A DNA stretch of 64,000 nucleotides from Oasisia sp. SBJ-2009. Its lineage: Eukaryota; Annelida; Polychaeta; Sabellida; Siboglinidae. A program made the position numbers and the translations under genes. Below, in pieces: positions 1 through 12,296 of the stretch (positions are counted from its first letter, which is position 1; the number at the start of each line of letters is the position of its first letter). The notes under the pieces are model-generated. The model worked only from the letters and a program-made list of their open reading frames with translations. It made no database searches and had not been told where the DNA came from. The stretch is from NCBI GenBank assembly GCA_964017155.1, contig OZ024865.1:45591051-45655050 (forward strand). The letters run 5' to 3'.

Positions 1-643
1 TTATCGCGCATGCGCAGAAACGTCAATCGGAACATTTATAACGCCGGGAAACTGTAAGCGCTACACCGCAGCCCGGCATGATGATTATTTACTAAACTAA
101 TATCAAATTGCGCGCTGTGGCCAGCCAAGCAATTTATCTAGTCGATGTTCTAATGGATGGTCGGAACTTCATATCGCGAGTTAATTTTCTAGCTATTCCT
201 ATGTAGCGGCTTTTAAGAGAGAGGAGTGTTGGGTCAATGTATATCATATGCTATGCAATTTTTCTGAACTGAAAAGTGGGGGGAACAATTCCTATGATGT
301 CCCCCACCCTGAAAAGTGGGGGGGGGACGCGTCCCCCCGACCCCCACCGATCGACGACCGTGCGCATACACATAAATATCACCTAGATAAACAGGCTTAT
401 AATTGTTTTGGTGGCAATCTTGCTCAACTTTGTTACGTCGATCTACTGGACAGCTGAGTCATCCCGCTATCTCTTGTTGTGTTGTATCACGTTGTGCCTG
501 AAGAATAATCAATGACATGAAGATAATGATGGATATCTTCATCGAACCGTTGACGTCTCGCGTATTGTTTACGATTACGACATTTTCCCCCTTAGATTTT
601 TCGCGCCATTGAGCTTGCTCTTCGAGGATATTGGCGCATAAGA
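1..643. other. Non-coding, no gene recognised
   Basis: I see no supportable exon here. Positions 275-350 hold two similar G-rich units (each with CTGAAAAGTGGGGG followed by C-runs) that could fold back on each other. They look like the end of an unidentified repeat. Confidence 0.4.
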
Positions 644-656
644 AGTCATTATTACT

Positions 657-934
657 TTTCGTGAAAATGTTCATCAAGTTGGCAATAAATTATTCGAATT
701 TTTTTTCATAATTACACAACTACTTCTACGATTCGACCACCGTCGGCGTCCTTCTTCAGGAACTGAATGTTCAGTGGTCACTACAGACTAAGTCACGTGT
801 GGAACAGACTGCTCGCCACGCCATCTAGCGAACAGTGACCACTGAACATTCAGTTCCTGAAGACGGCCGCCGATGGTGGTCGAAACGTAGAAGTAAGTCG
901 AATTGCTAGTTGTGTAATTATGAAATTTTTTTCG
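657..934. mobile_element. Foldback (inverted-repeat) element, copy 1, with 13-bp target duplication
   Basis: Two arms, about 705-790 and 830-928, are reverse complements of each other over most of their length. They contain ATTACACAACTA at the outer side and TTCAGGAACTGAATGTTCAG near the loop. The loop is about 50 bp. The element is bounded on both sides by the exact direct repeat AGTCATTATTACT (644-656 and 935-947), read as a target-site duplication. A second member of the family lies at 53362-53574 and has the same left end (CGTGAAAATGTTCATCAAGT). It has no coding capacity, so it is non-autonomous. It lies in the intron downstream of the minus-strand sulfotransferase exon. Confidence 0.75.
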
Positions 935-987
935 AGTCATTATTACTATTACAATTCCAGTCACCCCTCTGTGATACGATGGCTTAC

Positions 988-1111
988 TTGTGGCTTCCTG
1001 TAGCAGGTGACGGAGCCAGGTGTTGCCGGAGCCGGGGCAACTTGCCAGGGCAACCACTTGTTTCCGGGGTGGCGACAGGAAGTGAAGGGGCGGACAGTCG
1101 GGTAGCTTCGT
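988..1111 (-). CDS. Sulfotransferase (WSCD / sialate:O-sulfotransferase-like), internal exon with PAPS-binding loop
   Basis: Read on the minus strand, a pyrimidine-rich acceptor (TTTCCCTAGCTCCCAG) opens a 124-bp exon that closes at a GTAAGC donor. It starts in phase 0 and ends in phase 1. The 41-residue translation has the core VVALASCPGSGNTWLRHLL. That is the 5'-phosphosulfate binding loop of Golgi-type sulfotransferases (consensus ASFPxSGNTWxR), which bind the sulfate donor PAPS. The order Cys-Pro-Pro-Leu, a short Pro-rich linker, then the loop resembles WSCD proteins, which are thought to sulfate sialic acids. In the usual FPGSGNTW motif the Phe is Cys here. The rest of the catalytic domain and any WSC domains are not visible: downstream exons must lie left of the window or in the first kilobase, and upstream exons were not identified. 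The assignment to the sulfotransferase fold is strong; the WSCD subfamily is likely. Confidence 0.72.
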
Positions 1112-1255
1112 CTGGGAGCTAGGGAAACTTCCCGGTACATAGCGATAATAGATCAGTCAATCAATCAGTCAGACAGTCAATCAGTCGGATGATCAATACA
1201 AGACTACTTGCATCAACCTTAAACCTGTATGTGTTAGTGTTGTGTTGTGTGTATG

Positions 1256-2002
<747 letters not shown>

Positions 2003-2988
2003 ATAACAGTAAAGATGTAAAACTGCACAGCGTATGGCATTAGGACAAGTTAAAGTGTTTACCTTATGGGTGACCGATTCACCATGTAGGAAGTGTAGAT
2101 GACAAGGGAAGCGACCAGAACAAACGACACACACAGCACAATATGACCTCGTTGCAGAGCCATGACGAAAGACATCTCATTCACCTGTGTCAGTTCACCA
2201 GATACAACAACGACTTAGATGGATTATTTCTCATTTTCTCAGATATTGGACGGGGCCCTTTGCAGGCCGTTTTAAGTCCATAGTTGCTATGTGGGCATGC
2301 CGTACGTGTGTGTGTTCAATAGACCGAACAGCGTGACGTATGTGTGGTCAATAGACAGAACAGCCAAAACAACGCCATCTTGGCACTGAATTAAATCAAA
2401 CGTCCCGCGACGTTTAATCGACTGTAAATGTATATTAATGTAGACATCATGCTTTCATATTGATGTAAATGTTATACGATATCAATAATATCAATAATAT
2501 CAATATACGTAGCAGTCTCGTTTGATGCATACGGCGAGCTGTATATGATTTTTTTTTAGTTTCCGGCAACGAACCAGCACACCTGTCGTCGGACCACCAG
2601 TCTACGTTCCATCGTTTGTAAATGTTCATTTGTGTACATATCATACCTTCACATTGACGGACATGTCAGACTGTATCCACATTTAGCTATGTGTGAGACT
2701 TCGGAGTCATGCGAGTTCAACAGCTGATTGTAGGATGATTTAAACAAGCTTTCCGCAAAACGGTGCCGCATTTTACACATGTCAAGAATACGTAAAAGAC
2801 GGGAGAAAGACCCTAGTTGTGTCAGAGTGCCCTCTGTCGGATTAGTTATTGTAGTACCCCATTGTACCAACGATATTGCTTGTATTGAATATGTTTAGTA
2901 AGTCAAAGGAAATCTTATTTTGTAACATTTATGTGGAAAAAACAGAAATGTATTTAGGTATGATTCTTAATTTCAAGCCTTTTTTCAG
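2003..2988. other. Non-coding, probable intron of the collagen C4-like gene
   Basis: No exon recognised. A minus-strand ORF at 2649-2870 has no splice or family support. The stretch ends in the pyrimidine-rich acceptor CCTTTTTTCAG for the exon at 2989. Confidence 0.4.
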
Positions 2989-3321
2989 ACAAATTTCGCT
3001 GGGAACCTGCTCTATAACAACGTGCCGTGTGCGATGTGTCACGTGACAGAGCGTCACGTAAAGGTGATGATCCCAGCTCGGAAGCAGTGTCCGGTCGGGT
3101 GGACGCGAGAGTACGGCGGCTACTTGACGACGAGTAGCGCAGGTTCTGACTACAGGAAGGTGTTCGAGTGTATGGACGAGGCGCCGGAGGTGGTCGAAGG
3201 AGCCGGAGGATTACAGCGCGGCGCGTATTTCTATACGGTCGAAGGAGACTGCGGCTACACCCTCCCTTGTCCCAATTACATCGAAGGATGGGCGCTCACG
3301 TGTGTCGTCTGTACTAATTAA
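2989..3321 (+). CDS. Short-chain collagen C4-like protein, terminal exon
   Basis: The exon follows the acceptor CCTTTTTTCAG in phase 0 and runs 110 codons to TAA. It ends in the conserved module seen in invertebrate proteins often named short-chain collagen C4-like. Visible marks are NNVPCAMC, then VMIPARKQCPVGWTREYGGYL, FECMDEAPE, YFYTVEGDCG, LPCPNY and the terminal LTCVVCTN. The regularly spaced cysteines indicate an extracellular disulfide-bonded domain. Family members are secreted, usually with a short collagenous or coiled stretch upstream and this C-terminal domain; their biochemical role is not established. Upstream exons of this gene are not recognised in the window. GC content is clearly higher than in the flanking DNA, as expected of a real exon. 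No frameshift or missing cysteine is evident. Confidence 0.75.
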   Translation, partial: TNFAGNLLYNNVPCAMCHVTERHVKVMIPARKQCPVGWTREYGGYLTTSSAGSDYRKVFECMDEAPEVVEGAGGLQRGAYFYTVEGDCGYTLPCPNYIEGWALTCVVCTN

Positions 3322-3683
3322 CTCATCCACGAGCGCTAGCAAGTGTCTTCTCTACTAAGTAGTTTCTCCTTGCGCCTTTCCGTCCACGAGCGCTCGCGTG
3401 TGTCGTCTGTACTAAGTCATTCGTCACTGAGCGTCCACGTGCGTCGGCTGTTTGTATTAAGTGATTCCTCTATAGGCACAACTTGCGTTTGGCGCCTAGA
3501 CATATAAGGGAACACTTTGTAGAGTGGCAGTATTGATGGCGCCACTGACGACATAAGAATGTCCTAGTCAACGAATGGGTAAGTTGAAAAATGTCCTTAG
3601 ACATAATCTGTTCGTCATTATGTACAAAGTAAAGATAACTCATTACGCTAGCACGATAAAGCGGTAGCGAAATGTAGGCAGAC

Positions 3684-3689
3684 AATAAA
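3684..3689 (+). promoter_or_regulatory. Putative polyadenylation signal AATAAA
   Basis: This is a canonical hexamer 363 nt past the stop of the collagen C4-like exon on the same strand, giving a plausible 3' UTR. Confidence 0.4.
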
Positions 3690-3826
3690 GCACCTTAGTA
3701 ATGTTGTAAATTGTGCAATTAAACTGTGTTTCATTGATAGTTATAATTGCATGTTCAAAATTCAGCCAAGTAAGGTAACATGACCAGAACAAATGTCATC
3801 GTATGCTTTTGTTTTCATCGCTACTG

Positions 3827-3828
<2 letters not shown>

Positions 3829-3914
<86 letters not shown>
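3829..3914. repeat. (TA)n microsatellite
   Basis: Nearly perfect AT dinucleotide tract with one interruption near 3868. Confidence 0.95.
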
Positions 3915-3919
<5 letters not shown>

Positions 3920-4255
3920 GTGAAACCATGGATACCTTTGAGTTGCTTAGATTTCATAAATTTTATTGCATACATTTCTAACACATAACATGTGGGCTAT
4001 TAACCTTTAAAATTAGTATTTGATAAATCGGTACAATATTTTGGTACATTACTTGCTCGCTTATACATTTATATTTTTACATTTTAACAATTGCCCGATT
4101 GCTATAACAGTGAACAGGTGACTAGTTGCCTTTTATGTTGAATTATCTTATATGTACGCGCCATATTATAATGTGAATTCGTTTAAAATATATTAAAGTA
4201 TAATATTCAAACATTGTGTCCAATAGCGATGAATTGTTCTATTTTGTATGTGCAG

Positions 4256-4410
4256 ACATGGTGAGCAACACAACTCCGTGGGATGCCATGTATCCGCCAT
4301 TCAGCTTCACGTTAGAGCCGTATGGCAAATGCCGTTACGACATTGCTGTGACGACAATGACAATGGACAGTCACCCAAGCCTCCGACTGATGCCGAACGT
4401 CGAGGTGTGA
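4256..4410 (+). CDS. Unidentified terminal exon
   Basis: A good acceptor (TTTTGTATGTGCAG) precedes 155 bp of GC-richer sequence that opens in phase 1 and ends in TGA after 51 codons. The translation includes SNTTPWDAMYPPFSFTLEP, then GKCRYDIAVTTMTM and a final RLMPNVEV. One N-glycosylation sequon (NTT) is present. I do not recognise the family. It lies only 0.9 kb past the collagen C4-like stop on the same strand, so it may be an alternative last exon or belong to another gene. The evidence is splice signal, composition and reading frame only. Confidence 0.35.
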
Positions 4411-4677
4411 TGGGCTGATTGACAAAATTAGTACATTCGATCCAAGTACAACAAAAAGCCTATCGTACAATCAGCTGCTTGCATGTATACTGATACAATG
4501 TATTGCATAATAGTGTATCGACAGAAACACATGCGTTAAGCGAAAGTACACATACATTTTTCATATCGACTTCGATTCGCACGCATGCTCTCACACATGT
4601 AGTCAAACGACAACAACCTCCCAGACAAAACATCCGATTATTCACTCACACATACACGCACAAACGCGCGCACACAT

Positions 4678-4918
<241 letters not shown>

Positions 4919-5018
4919 TGCCCGTGTTAAGGTTTGAATACTAGTTTCTATTGGCTGCAGTATGGCTTATGTCAAAATGTATGAATGAGGTCCAAGACGT
5001 TTAGTGCAGTGTGATGGA

Positions 5019-5560
5019 AATGCCCTGGCGGTTACTTCGGCAGCCCACTAGTTCCCTAGGCGGAGTTGAGGGGCTGAAAAGTGTAGCCACCTTACGGAGA
5101 CTACGGCGATTGTAGTATCACCTAACCGACTGTCGGTCGGCTGCGTAATTACTCCGAGAATCCAGTCGGGTGACTTTGACGGCTTTTGAATATTATCCGT
5201 GTGGGGCTAAACAATGCTGCCACCTCACAGTTACTGGTTAATCTTGCCCCAATTCCTGTTTTATAAACAACTTCACATTTTTATTTATGTTTGTGTTACT
5301 ATAAGTTTAACGATTAATACTTTTCATAGGATGTAATTATTTTGTAAACGTATATCGTTATAATAATTCCTATTTCATAGTTGGCCTGAGAACCAATCAG
5401 CGTTTTTACCCTAACTTGAGAACCAATCAGCGTATCTACCCTAATCTGGGGTAAGGCAGCCCTGGCGGTTTTGCAACGGCAGCCTATTAACGCCCAAGGC
5501 AGCGTTGAGGGGCTGAAAAGTGCTGCCACCTCACGGAGCCTGGGCAACCGAGGCTACGGC
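5019..5560. repeat. Two diverged direct copies of a dispersed repeat, with CCAAT-box pair between them
   Basis: Copies at about 5020-5110 and 5452-5560 share GAGGGGCTGAAAAGTG, CTGGCGGTT and TACGGCGAT. Between them (5386-5450) the unit GAGAACCAATCAGCGT followed by ACCCTAA occurs twice, 29 bp apart. ACCAATCAGCG is a strong NF-Y (CCAAT) match. I do not recognise the family. Confidence 0.5.
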
Positions 5561-5990
5561 GATCGTTGTTTATGTTTATCCAAGAAGGCGGCTTGCCGGG
5601 AAATCAGCAGAATATTTTATAAAGTTGTTTTCAGCGATTTTTCCAGTTTTGTCATGTATTTATTATGACTTGTGGGGCGGATATGTAACAATTTTTGCTT
5701 GAGTTGTGCACTTCCGGAAAGAAGCATGACACTTTGTCGTAGTTTTTTTTTGGGTATGCTGATTTCATAAATTCAAAATGGCCGCCACAAAACACGTTTT
5801 TGCCCATAAAATGGCTCTAAGTGCCCCGATTACCATAATCTTGATATTTATACCTATGTTTTTAAGGTGAAGGAATCCAATAGAACACATTTGAAGACAT
5901 ACATAACATACATCTTCATGGTGACATTTTTTCAATGCTCATAACAATAGCTTTTCACAGCAATATATCTGTACGTATATGATTTGGACT

Positions 5991-6303
5991 TGCCACTTTG
6001 AAAAGTATCAACAGAATACACCAGAGGGTGAACAACTACACTTTGGTGAGTGGTGTAATGAGATGACTTCGGAGCATCCTCAGTTTGATTACTGGTTCAA
6101 AGTTTGAAGTTGGAACTCCTATTCCTGAGTTCCTTAGATCGCAGCGTCAACAAAACTTTGTTCCATACGTGGAATCACTTGGAAAAATTATTCCATGGAT
6201 GTTCGCTCTTGACCACTACCACTTTGCTCGCTGGATGACAGTTCGTGTAAGAGATCTACTTACCCTGGAAGTGAACAGAAAACGAAAACAAGAACCTTAC
6301 TAG
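5991..6303 (+). pseudogene. Relic of an uncharacterised dispersed invertebrate ORF, frameshifted
   Basis: Two overlapping frames together give a coherent protein piece. The first part (about 6012-6106) reads EGEQLHFGEWCNEM and HPQFDYWFKV before a stop. The second (from about 6100) reads FLRSQRQQNFVPYVESLGK and IIPWMFALDHYHFARWM, then VRVRDLLTLE and a stop at 6303. From memory, this arrangement (a WF or WM FALDHxxxARW motif before VHLRD) recurs in uncharacterised multi-copy invertebrate proteins linked to mobile DNA. The frame change near 6100 and the missing ends mark it as broken. The family link is recall, not a search. Confidence 0.4.
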
Positions 6304-6655
6304 GATGCTGTTGCCATGCATACTTGCACGAGCACGCATACACGGTATTACACTCATGAGGACTAAATTGGAAATAAGTATACGTTTGTGTGCTTTAACG
6401 TTTTTATCCTCGGTAATATTAAACATAATATGCTTATTCTTATATTTGCTTTTGCATCTGAACTATGTTTAATTGTCATGTATATACGTTTTATCAAATA
6501 AACTCAAACAATCACAAGCAGGGACGCGCGCACGCACGGACACACGCACTTGGTGAACCGAAATCATGTTGTTCATTTTGGTTAATGAGCAGTAATTCGT
6601 AATAAAGATATATTACATGACGCTAACCACAACATGCATTCAACACGTAAGTGTG

Positions 6656-6840
6656 ACTACTTCTTCTTCTCCTTCTTTTTCGTCTCCTTCTTATTCCTAA
6701 TCTTCTTTTTCTTTATCTTCTCCTCCTCCTCCTCCTTCTTCTTCTTCTTGTCATTCTTCTTCTTCTTCTACTTCTTATTCTTCTCCTTCTTATTCTTCTT
6801 CTTTTTTCTTTTTCGTCTTCTTCTGCTTCTTCTGTGCGTA
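6656..6840 (+). repeat. Polypyrimidine (TTC/TCC) tract
   Basis: About 185 bp of almost pure pyrimidine on the plus strand, mixing CTT, CTC and TTTTT units. Such mirror-like tracts can form triplex (H) DNA. The Phe-rich ORF over it is an artefact. Confidence 0.85.
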
Positions 6841-7161
6841 GTTGTCGATCATTGGAATCGTGAATCTCATTCGCGGCCTTGCGTTGAATCACCGACGATT
6901 CCAGTGTCACTGGCGCCATTCTGTTGTGTAAGGGTCTTCGCTGGCTCAATAGAGTTCACCTTCGGCTTCTATCATGGTAATAAATTAACTGTTCTTTTCC
7001 CAAAAGACGGTCAATGATATCACGTGAGTTACGAGCGATCATTATGCGTCATCCGTGGACCAGATAAACCATATTCCAATCACACGATTAAAATCATCTA
7101 GATTAGTAAAACAGCGTGCCTGACGATTATTGATCAAGATAGTAATGTTCGAAATGCTTAC

Positions 7162-7219
7162 CCGAGGCCGCCAAAGCGAGCATGGCGTAGAGAACAACGA
7201 TGACTTTGCCGGACGCCAT
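7162..7219 (-). CDS. First coding exon: signal peptide of an unidentified secreted protein
   Basis: On the minus strand an ATG with a good start context (CAAGATGG) opens 19 codons, MASGKVIVVLYAMLALAAS, then a phase-1 GTAAGC donor. The sequence has a charged N-region, an 11-residue hydrophobic core and a small-residue A-A-S end, so it is a typical signal peptide. Signal-peptide exons ending in phase 1 are common in animal genes built from phase 1-1 extracellular modules. A TTTAAA element lies about 34 bp upstream. The next exon should lie to the left on the minus strand; I could not identify it, and a link to the sulfotransferase exon at 988-1111 is unproven. Confidence 0.5.
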
Positions 7220-7252
7220 CTTGCTTATTGTCGCTTCACCAGTAGTCGGGTC

Positions 7253-7258
7253 TTTAAA
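7253..7258 (-). promoter_or_regulatory. Possible TATA-like element for the signal-peptide exon
   Basis: TTTAAA (minus strand context GCATTTAAAGAC) lies 34 bp before the ATG at 7219. If used, it implies a very short 5' UTR. Confidence 0.25.
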
Positions 7259-8035
7259 TGCAAGCGCAGGTCAAGTGTCGTGTGCATAAATGTGTCGTAA
7301 AGGTGTCAGCCACGGACTAGGGAGTGACGCCGTTATACTGTATTATATTGACCCCTTTATTTAGTCGCTGACCAACAACGTTTTAAATATCCGTGTCGAC
7401 GTCGACGAATTGGGCTGATGTCGTCGTAACGACTGCTATATGAATGAGTCCAGAACACACCCGTGGTAAATACGTGATATTATATATATATATTATATAT
7501 ATATTATGTCCATCGGGTTCTTTAATCTGCAACGAACTATGGTAGGGTTTGGCAAACAACTGCTTGGGAATGTCTAGAGTTACCATAAAACGACACCGTT
7601 ATGTCAGTAACAGGTCAAACAGTGGTAGCGACTTCGCGAGAATATTCACCACAACAAAGTAGTACTGCAACTCTATGATGTAGTGTACTGAAGTTAATTA
7701 ATTAAAATATACAAATAATACAAAACATCGACAACTGACGACGAGAGTTTATGCACAAAGGTGAACTACATATATAATAATAATAATAATAAATATATAT
7801 ATATATATATACACAGCTGTACAGGCCACGCCTCTATATTTATAATTGTAAGACGATAGCTATTGACGTCAACAACTGTTTCGAATATGTTACGAACTGG
7901 TCATTTATTAAATACAATCCCCTCTGTTAGCCGTAGGCCATCAAAAGAATTACGATGTACTAAAGTTAGACTAGAAACGCGGAACTGAGCGCCTTTTTCA
8001 CCTCAGCGTACACAATATACCCAAATCCGCTTACA

Positions 8036-8320
8036 CGCATGCATGCACGAAGGAACGCACACACACGCACGAACACACATACATGCGCACGTCTCACGTG
8101 CACGAACGAACGCACGCGTGCAAGGATAGGGACACCCACGCACACGGACACGCTCGCTCACACGCACACAGACACGCAACCGCAACACACACACACACAC
8201 ACAAATGCACACACACAAATGCACACACAAATACACACACAAAACGCACAAACGTTCACAAAGTTCACACACGCACACACGCCCACATATCCCCACACCC
8301 GCCCGCGATCGCTCACACAT
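8036..8320. repeat. CA-rich degenerate microsatellite
   Basis: Mixed ACACAC, ACGCAC and AAATGC-type units without one fixed period. ORFs across it in several frames are not coding. Confidence 0.8.
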
Positions 8321-8321
8321 G

Positions 8322-8510
8322 GCTGCCAGTGGCCAGCTGGTGCATGACACACACCCAAGTCCAAATCACACCCAAGTTAGGATAAATTACACCTAGCCAG
8401 TAGGAACGGTTGCATGACACACATCCGGCTATGTCATGTCACAAGTTAGGCGGAACTTTCTGGGACAACTCAAAGCAGCCCCAACTGCAGCTGGGTGACT
8501 CACAGCGCGT
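8322..8510 (+). repeat. Dispersed repeat family D, copy 1
   Basis: Shares CCAGTGGCC, GCATGACACNCACCCAAG, GTTAGG and TAGCTGGGTGA-like blocks with the reverse complement of 11105-11262. Its internal part (from about 8410) repeats the TTGCATGACAC...AAGTTAGGCGG block once more. The class is unknown. Confidence 0.5.
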
Positions 8511-8639
8511 TGTATCTATGGTAGCAGTGGTTTACTGCTTGTATAAATTATACGACTGTCCTTATAAGCATGAACATAAGGGTGTTTACTTACATGTCAG
8601 TCTGTCAATGTTGAATGGTAATTACTAAATATTGACAAA

Positions 8640-11100
8640 TTAAATTGCTATTATTATTAAATTATTTGTTACTTTGCATTTATTACCACTGTATATGTGA
8701 TTGTACACAGTTCATAGTGACAGTATGTATATCTTCATCAATATGGACATTATGGCATTTTACTAAGATTTGTAGGTCTATCAAAGTAGCGTGCTTATCA
8801 TAAAATATTGATTAATTAATTAAATTATTGTTAAATTTATTACTGCATTCAATGCATTTCAAAACACTGCTAACAGTATGTTAACCTCATGGATCCTGAA
8901 TCCCGATCTTTCGAGGTGTTACACTAGTTGTACACTAATCCCTAAATGTCACTAGGTTTTCGCGGGAACTCCATTAAATTATACTCGGGTGTAGACAGGA
9001 CGTGATCGACTGCCCTTATTATTTGACTACACTATGTCTTCGAGCCTACAGATGTAAGACCACAATAACGTGCTCGTCCGCCATTACCCAAAGACTACCC
9101 TAAAATAGCATTGTGCAGGTTGTCTGAATTTCTGTGAAGACGTATGTATTGTGAAGTGACTAGACATTATGGTTGTGTGCAGAGTGGCATCATAGCTGTA
9201 TAATTACAGCAGATAACAGTCGGTGTTTGTGTGCGTATTGATACATTTGTCATTTAGAATGGTGATGTCAAAACGATAGGTCACTGTCTGATTCTAGCAG
9301 AAATGAAGGGATGTCAAGTTTAAACGTGGTTTGTGGGATTCTGGAGTATTATAATTTTACGAATATTGCACGGCTCGTCTATCAGTGGAGTATAAAAAAC
9401 CTGTGAAATGTTCGATAACAGGTATATGAAATTCGATAGGAAAGAAGGAAATGTTATAATGCCTGCCTATAGAAAACGCAACTATGGTCTAAATGGTAAG
9501 GCTTACATCAGTTCAGCTCTCCAACGTAGTGCAATCAGCATCGATATATAACAACGCAGAAGATTCAGGCCCCACAGCGTGGGCGAGCAGTTTAAATGGC
9601 GACAACTTACACGCATTAGTCGGTAATACACGTAAGCATATCCAAGTATATGTCTTAATGACAATTAAAGTGATATACCAAATTGCTGCCCCCACAGTTT
9701 GACATCGGGTCATTCTGAGGAAGGGCCGATTAACTTACTCTTTCAATCATCTTAATTACTTTCTATCATACGCGGCCTTCGGTTTTCCTTGGGAGCGACG
9801 ATTAAATTACTAATTAATTGCTTAATTTAATTTAATACGGCTGTCCACTCTCACGAATGTTTCCGGTTGTCTTTCACCTCGTTTAACCTTAATTAATCCC
9901 TTAAATAAACATCCTTTAATTAAACACCGTGGATTTACGTTACAAGGGGAGTTGCCGACAGTTTGCCACCAAGTTTTCATATATTAAATGAGAAAAACGG
10001 TATTTACTAGCTGACAGCCGTGGTTGACATCGGCGATGCTTCTGTATGTTCTGAGTTGTATTAGCCACACACACAAAAAACAGATTTTCACATGTTTCTT
10101 GTCGGCCATCTTATTTCTTGTCTGGATTTGTAACATAAATGATATTCTGATTATTTTAAGTAATTTTTGCAGACACACAACATTAATTATGATGCCACAT
10201 TGTCGGTAAAGGTATTCTGATTCATACAATATAATTTTGTTTTATACTTGCATGTGCTATATTCCACATAGTACTTGATATGGCAGTGACATTATTTGCA
10301 TACAATAGTTCAATCCAGATATCAAAAAGACAGCACCAACTTACTAAGATACATACTATATACGCCCAATTGATGTATACATATCTTTTACTCATAGAAG
10401 ATACCCGATATATTGCAATGATATAATAACAGATAAGATATTTTTTTGTAATAATGGAAGAAATTATAAAGCAAAACTGAGTTTTACATTTATTGTTGGC
10501 CATCTTGAACCTTTGACGTATGTGGATTATATATTAATTAATTTCAATTAGTCAAACAACAATCATTTATACACCATTATGTAGATAATTCCTTTCTGGT
10601 TCAGACAATGTAAACTCTTATAAAATTATGATGAACAGTTTTTACAATGCATTCATTACGTGAATCCATGTTTTGTCGTAGTGTTGCGGCCCGCAGAAAC
10701 CCAAGACCCAATAGGTTAAGAGTTATATAAATAACAAAGTCACGCATTTTTAAAATCAATTTTATTGAAATATTTATCAACAGAAAACACAAAAATGAGC
10801 TCATTTGCAGTTTTTCTTTAGGTCCTCCACACTCCGCAAAGTCGTCGATAGAGCGTTGACCTCTGCCGTCACAGCATTCCATCCCTTTTTCTTTCCCTGT
10901 TCGACAAGGTTGATTTGAATCGGCCTTTTAATAGTTTTTATATTTGGCCGTATACTTGTATTAAGGCGAAACCTCAGCATGAGAAATATTGTCTTTATAA
11001 TGTCGCTGTTGTATCACTGCTTCCACCATGAGGACTGTCAAAGGTGAAATGAATTATGGTAAGATTTGTTCTAAAAAAACGCGGCAATCCGCTTATCTAT
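8640..11100. other. AT-rich non-coding DNA
   Basis: No gene, RNA or transposon supported. Short ORFs on both strands lack splice signals, codon bias and recognisable domains. Confidence 0.4.
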
Positions 11101-11104
11101 TACT

Positions 11105-11262
11105 CGTGCCGGTATCCCCTAGTTGGGCGGCATCTGGGTGGCTGTTGTGCACCGCACCCAGTGCGTTCACCCAGCTAGGTGACAACTAGAGAGATAGGGG
11201 TAATTTTACCGCCTAACTTGGGTGCGTGTCATGCAACCGGCCACTGGTCTCTAAAGCGGCTG
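11105..11262 (-). repeat. Dispersed repeat family D, copy 2
   Basis: The reverse complement carries CCAGTGGCCGGTTGCATGAC, CACCCAAGTTAGGCGG and CACCTAGCTGGGTGA, matching the copy at 8322-8510 in inverted orientation. It abuts the L2-type relic at 11264. Confidence 0.5.
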
Positions 11263-11263
11263 T

Positions 11264-11700
11264 CAGGTCAAGCATGAACAACGCAGTAACACAACCACGG
11301 TCGATTGCGCACGGAATGTCATTGTGGACCTTAATCAGCGCCGTCTCAGTTGAATGGTCTTGCAGGCATGCGGACTGAAACTAGTCGTGTAAGTTGTTTT
11401 TTACAAGTAGACAGTCAGCTGTTTTGCAATGACGCGCGCGATTACTTAATAAATAAATGGCAGATTTGAAATAGGCCGACATTTTAGTAATGACTCCGGA
11501 TTTGTTCCTGTCTTCTTGAGTAATGGCGAGATGTGGCTGGTCTTGTATTTCTCCGGCATGACGGACGACTGCAGTAATGTCACAACGATGTGTGACAGGA
11601 TGGGCAGAGGTTCCTTGATCAAATCTTTAACCAGCCAGGTTGGAGCTGGGTCAAGGTTGCAGGGTTTCATAGCGCTGAAATAACATTGCATGACATTTAT
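11264..11700 (-). pseudogene. L2-type LINE reverse transcriptase relic
   Basis: Minus-strand frames give NLDPAPTWLVKDLIKE, LPILSHIVVTLLQSSVMPE, SPLLKK and CRPISNLPF, then in another frame HSTETALIKVHNDI and VTALFMLDLTAALE. These are the fingers and motif A region of CR1/L2-group reverse transcriptases (consensus NYRPISNLPF; HSTETALLKVxND; LLDLSAAFD). The catalytic Asp region is altered (AALE in place of AAFD), frames are broken, and both ends are missing. Confidence 0.7.
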
Positions 11701-12296
11701 ACCTCGCCTTAATATATTGAAATTTGACTTGTGGAAATCGAGAGAGGCGCAAACAAATGCAATCTGAAATATGGTAAAAGTGATGCAATGTTGTTCTTGT
11801 AGGAATGGAAGAGTATGTATCTTCTATGAATATGTAATTATCCAGACAAATATTGTATCAGGTTTCACACTTATGTATTTTTAAGTATTTCGTTTTAAGT
11901 ATTCAATTGTGGGTTTTTTCAAGTTTAATTTGTGATTATTAAAAAGGGGCTCCCATGTTAGCGACATGATGTCTTAATGGGAGTCTCTTTGATCTATACG
12001 TAATTACTTATTATGTTAACTATATTAATATTTACATTTGCGGTCAGAAATAAAGAAATATTTAAGTCTGTATGTCTGAAAATATCAGTATAAATCTTAT
12101 TGAAGTATCGCATTTACCTGCGACCAGTCCATATATTGCGCGCGACTACTTCAAATTATTAGGTATTTAGTCAATGGCTCAACATCTGACGCTGTGTCCG
12201 GTAGTTTCAATCCAATATACGAACAATCTACTCAACCAACAAAAGTGTAACTTGAAAAGTTATTCAGCATTTCAATACATGGAATCTTTTTAACAG

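Noticed and set aside
2649..2870. Minus-strand ORF of 73 codons
   Set aside because: No splice signals, domain or codon bias; it lies in the presumed intron before the collagen C4-like exon.
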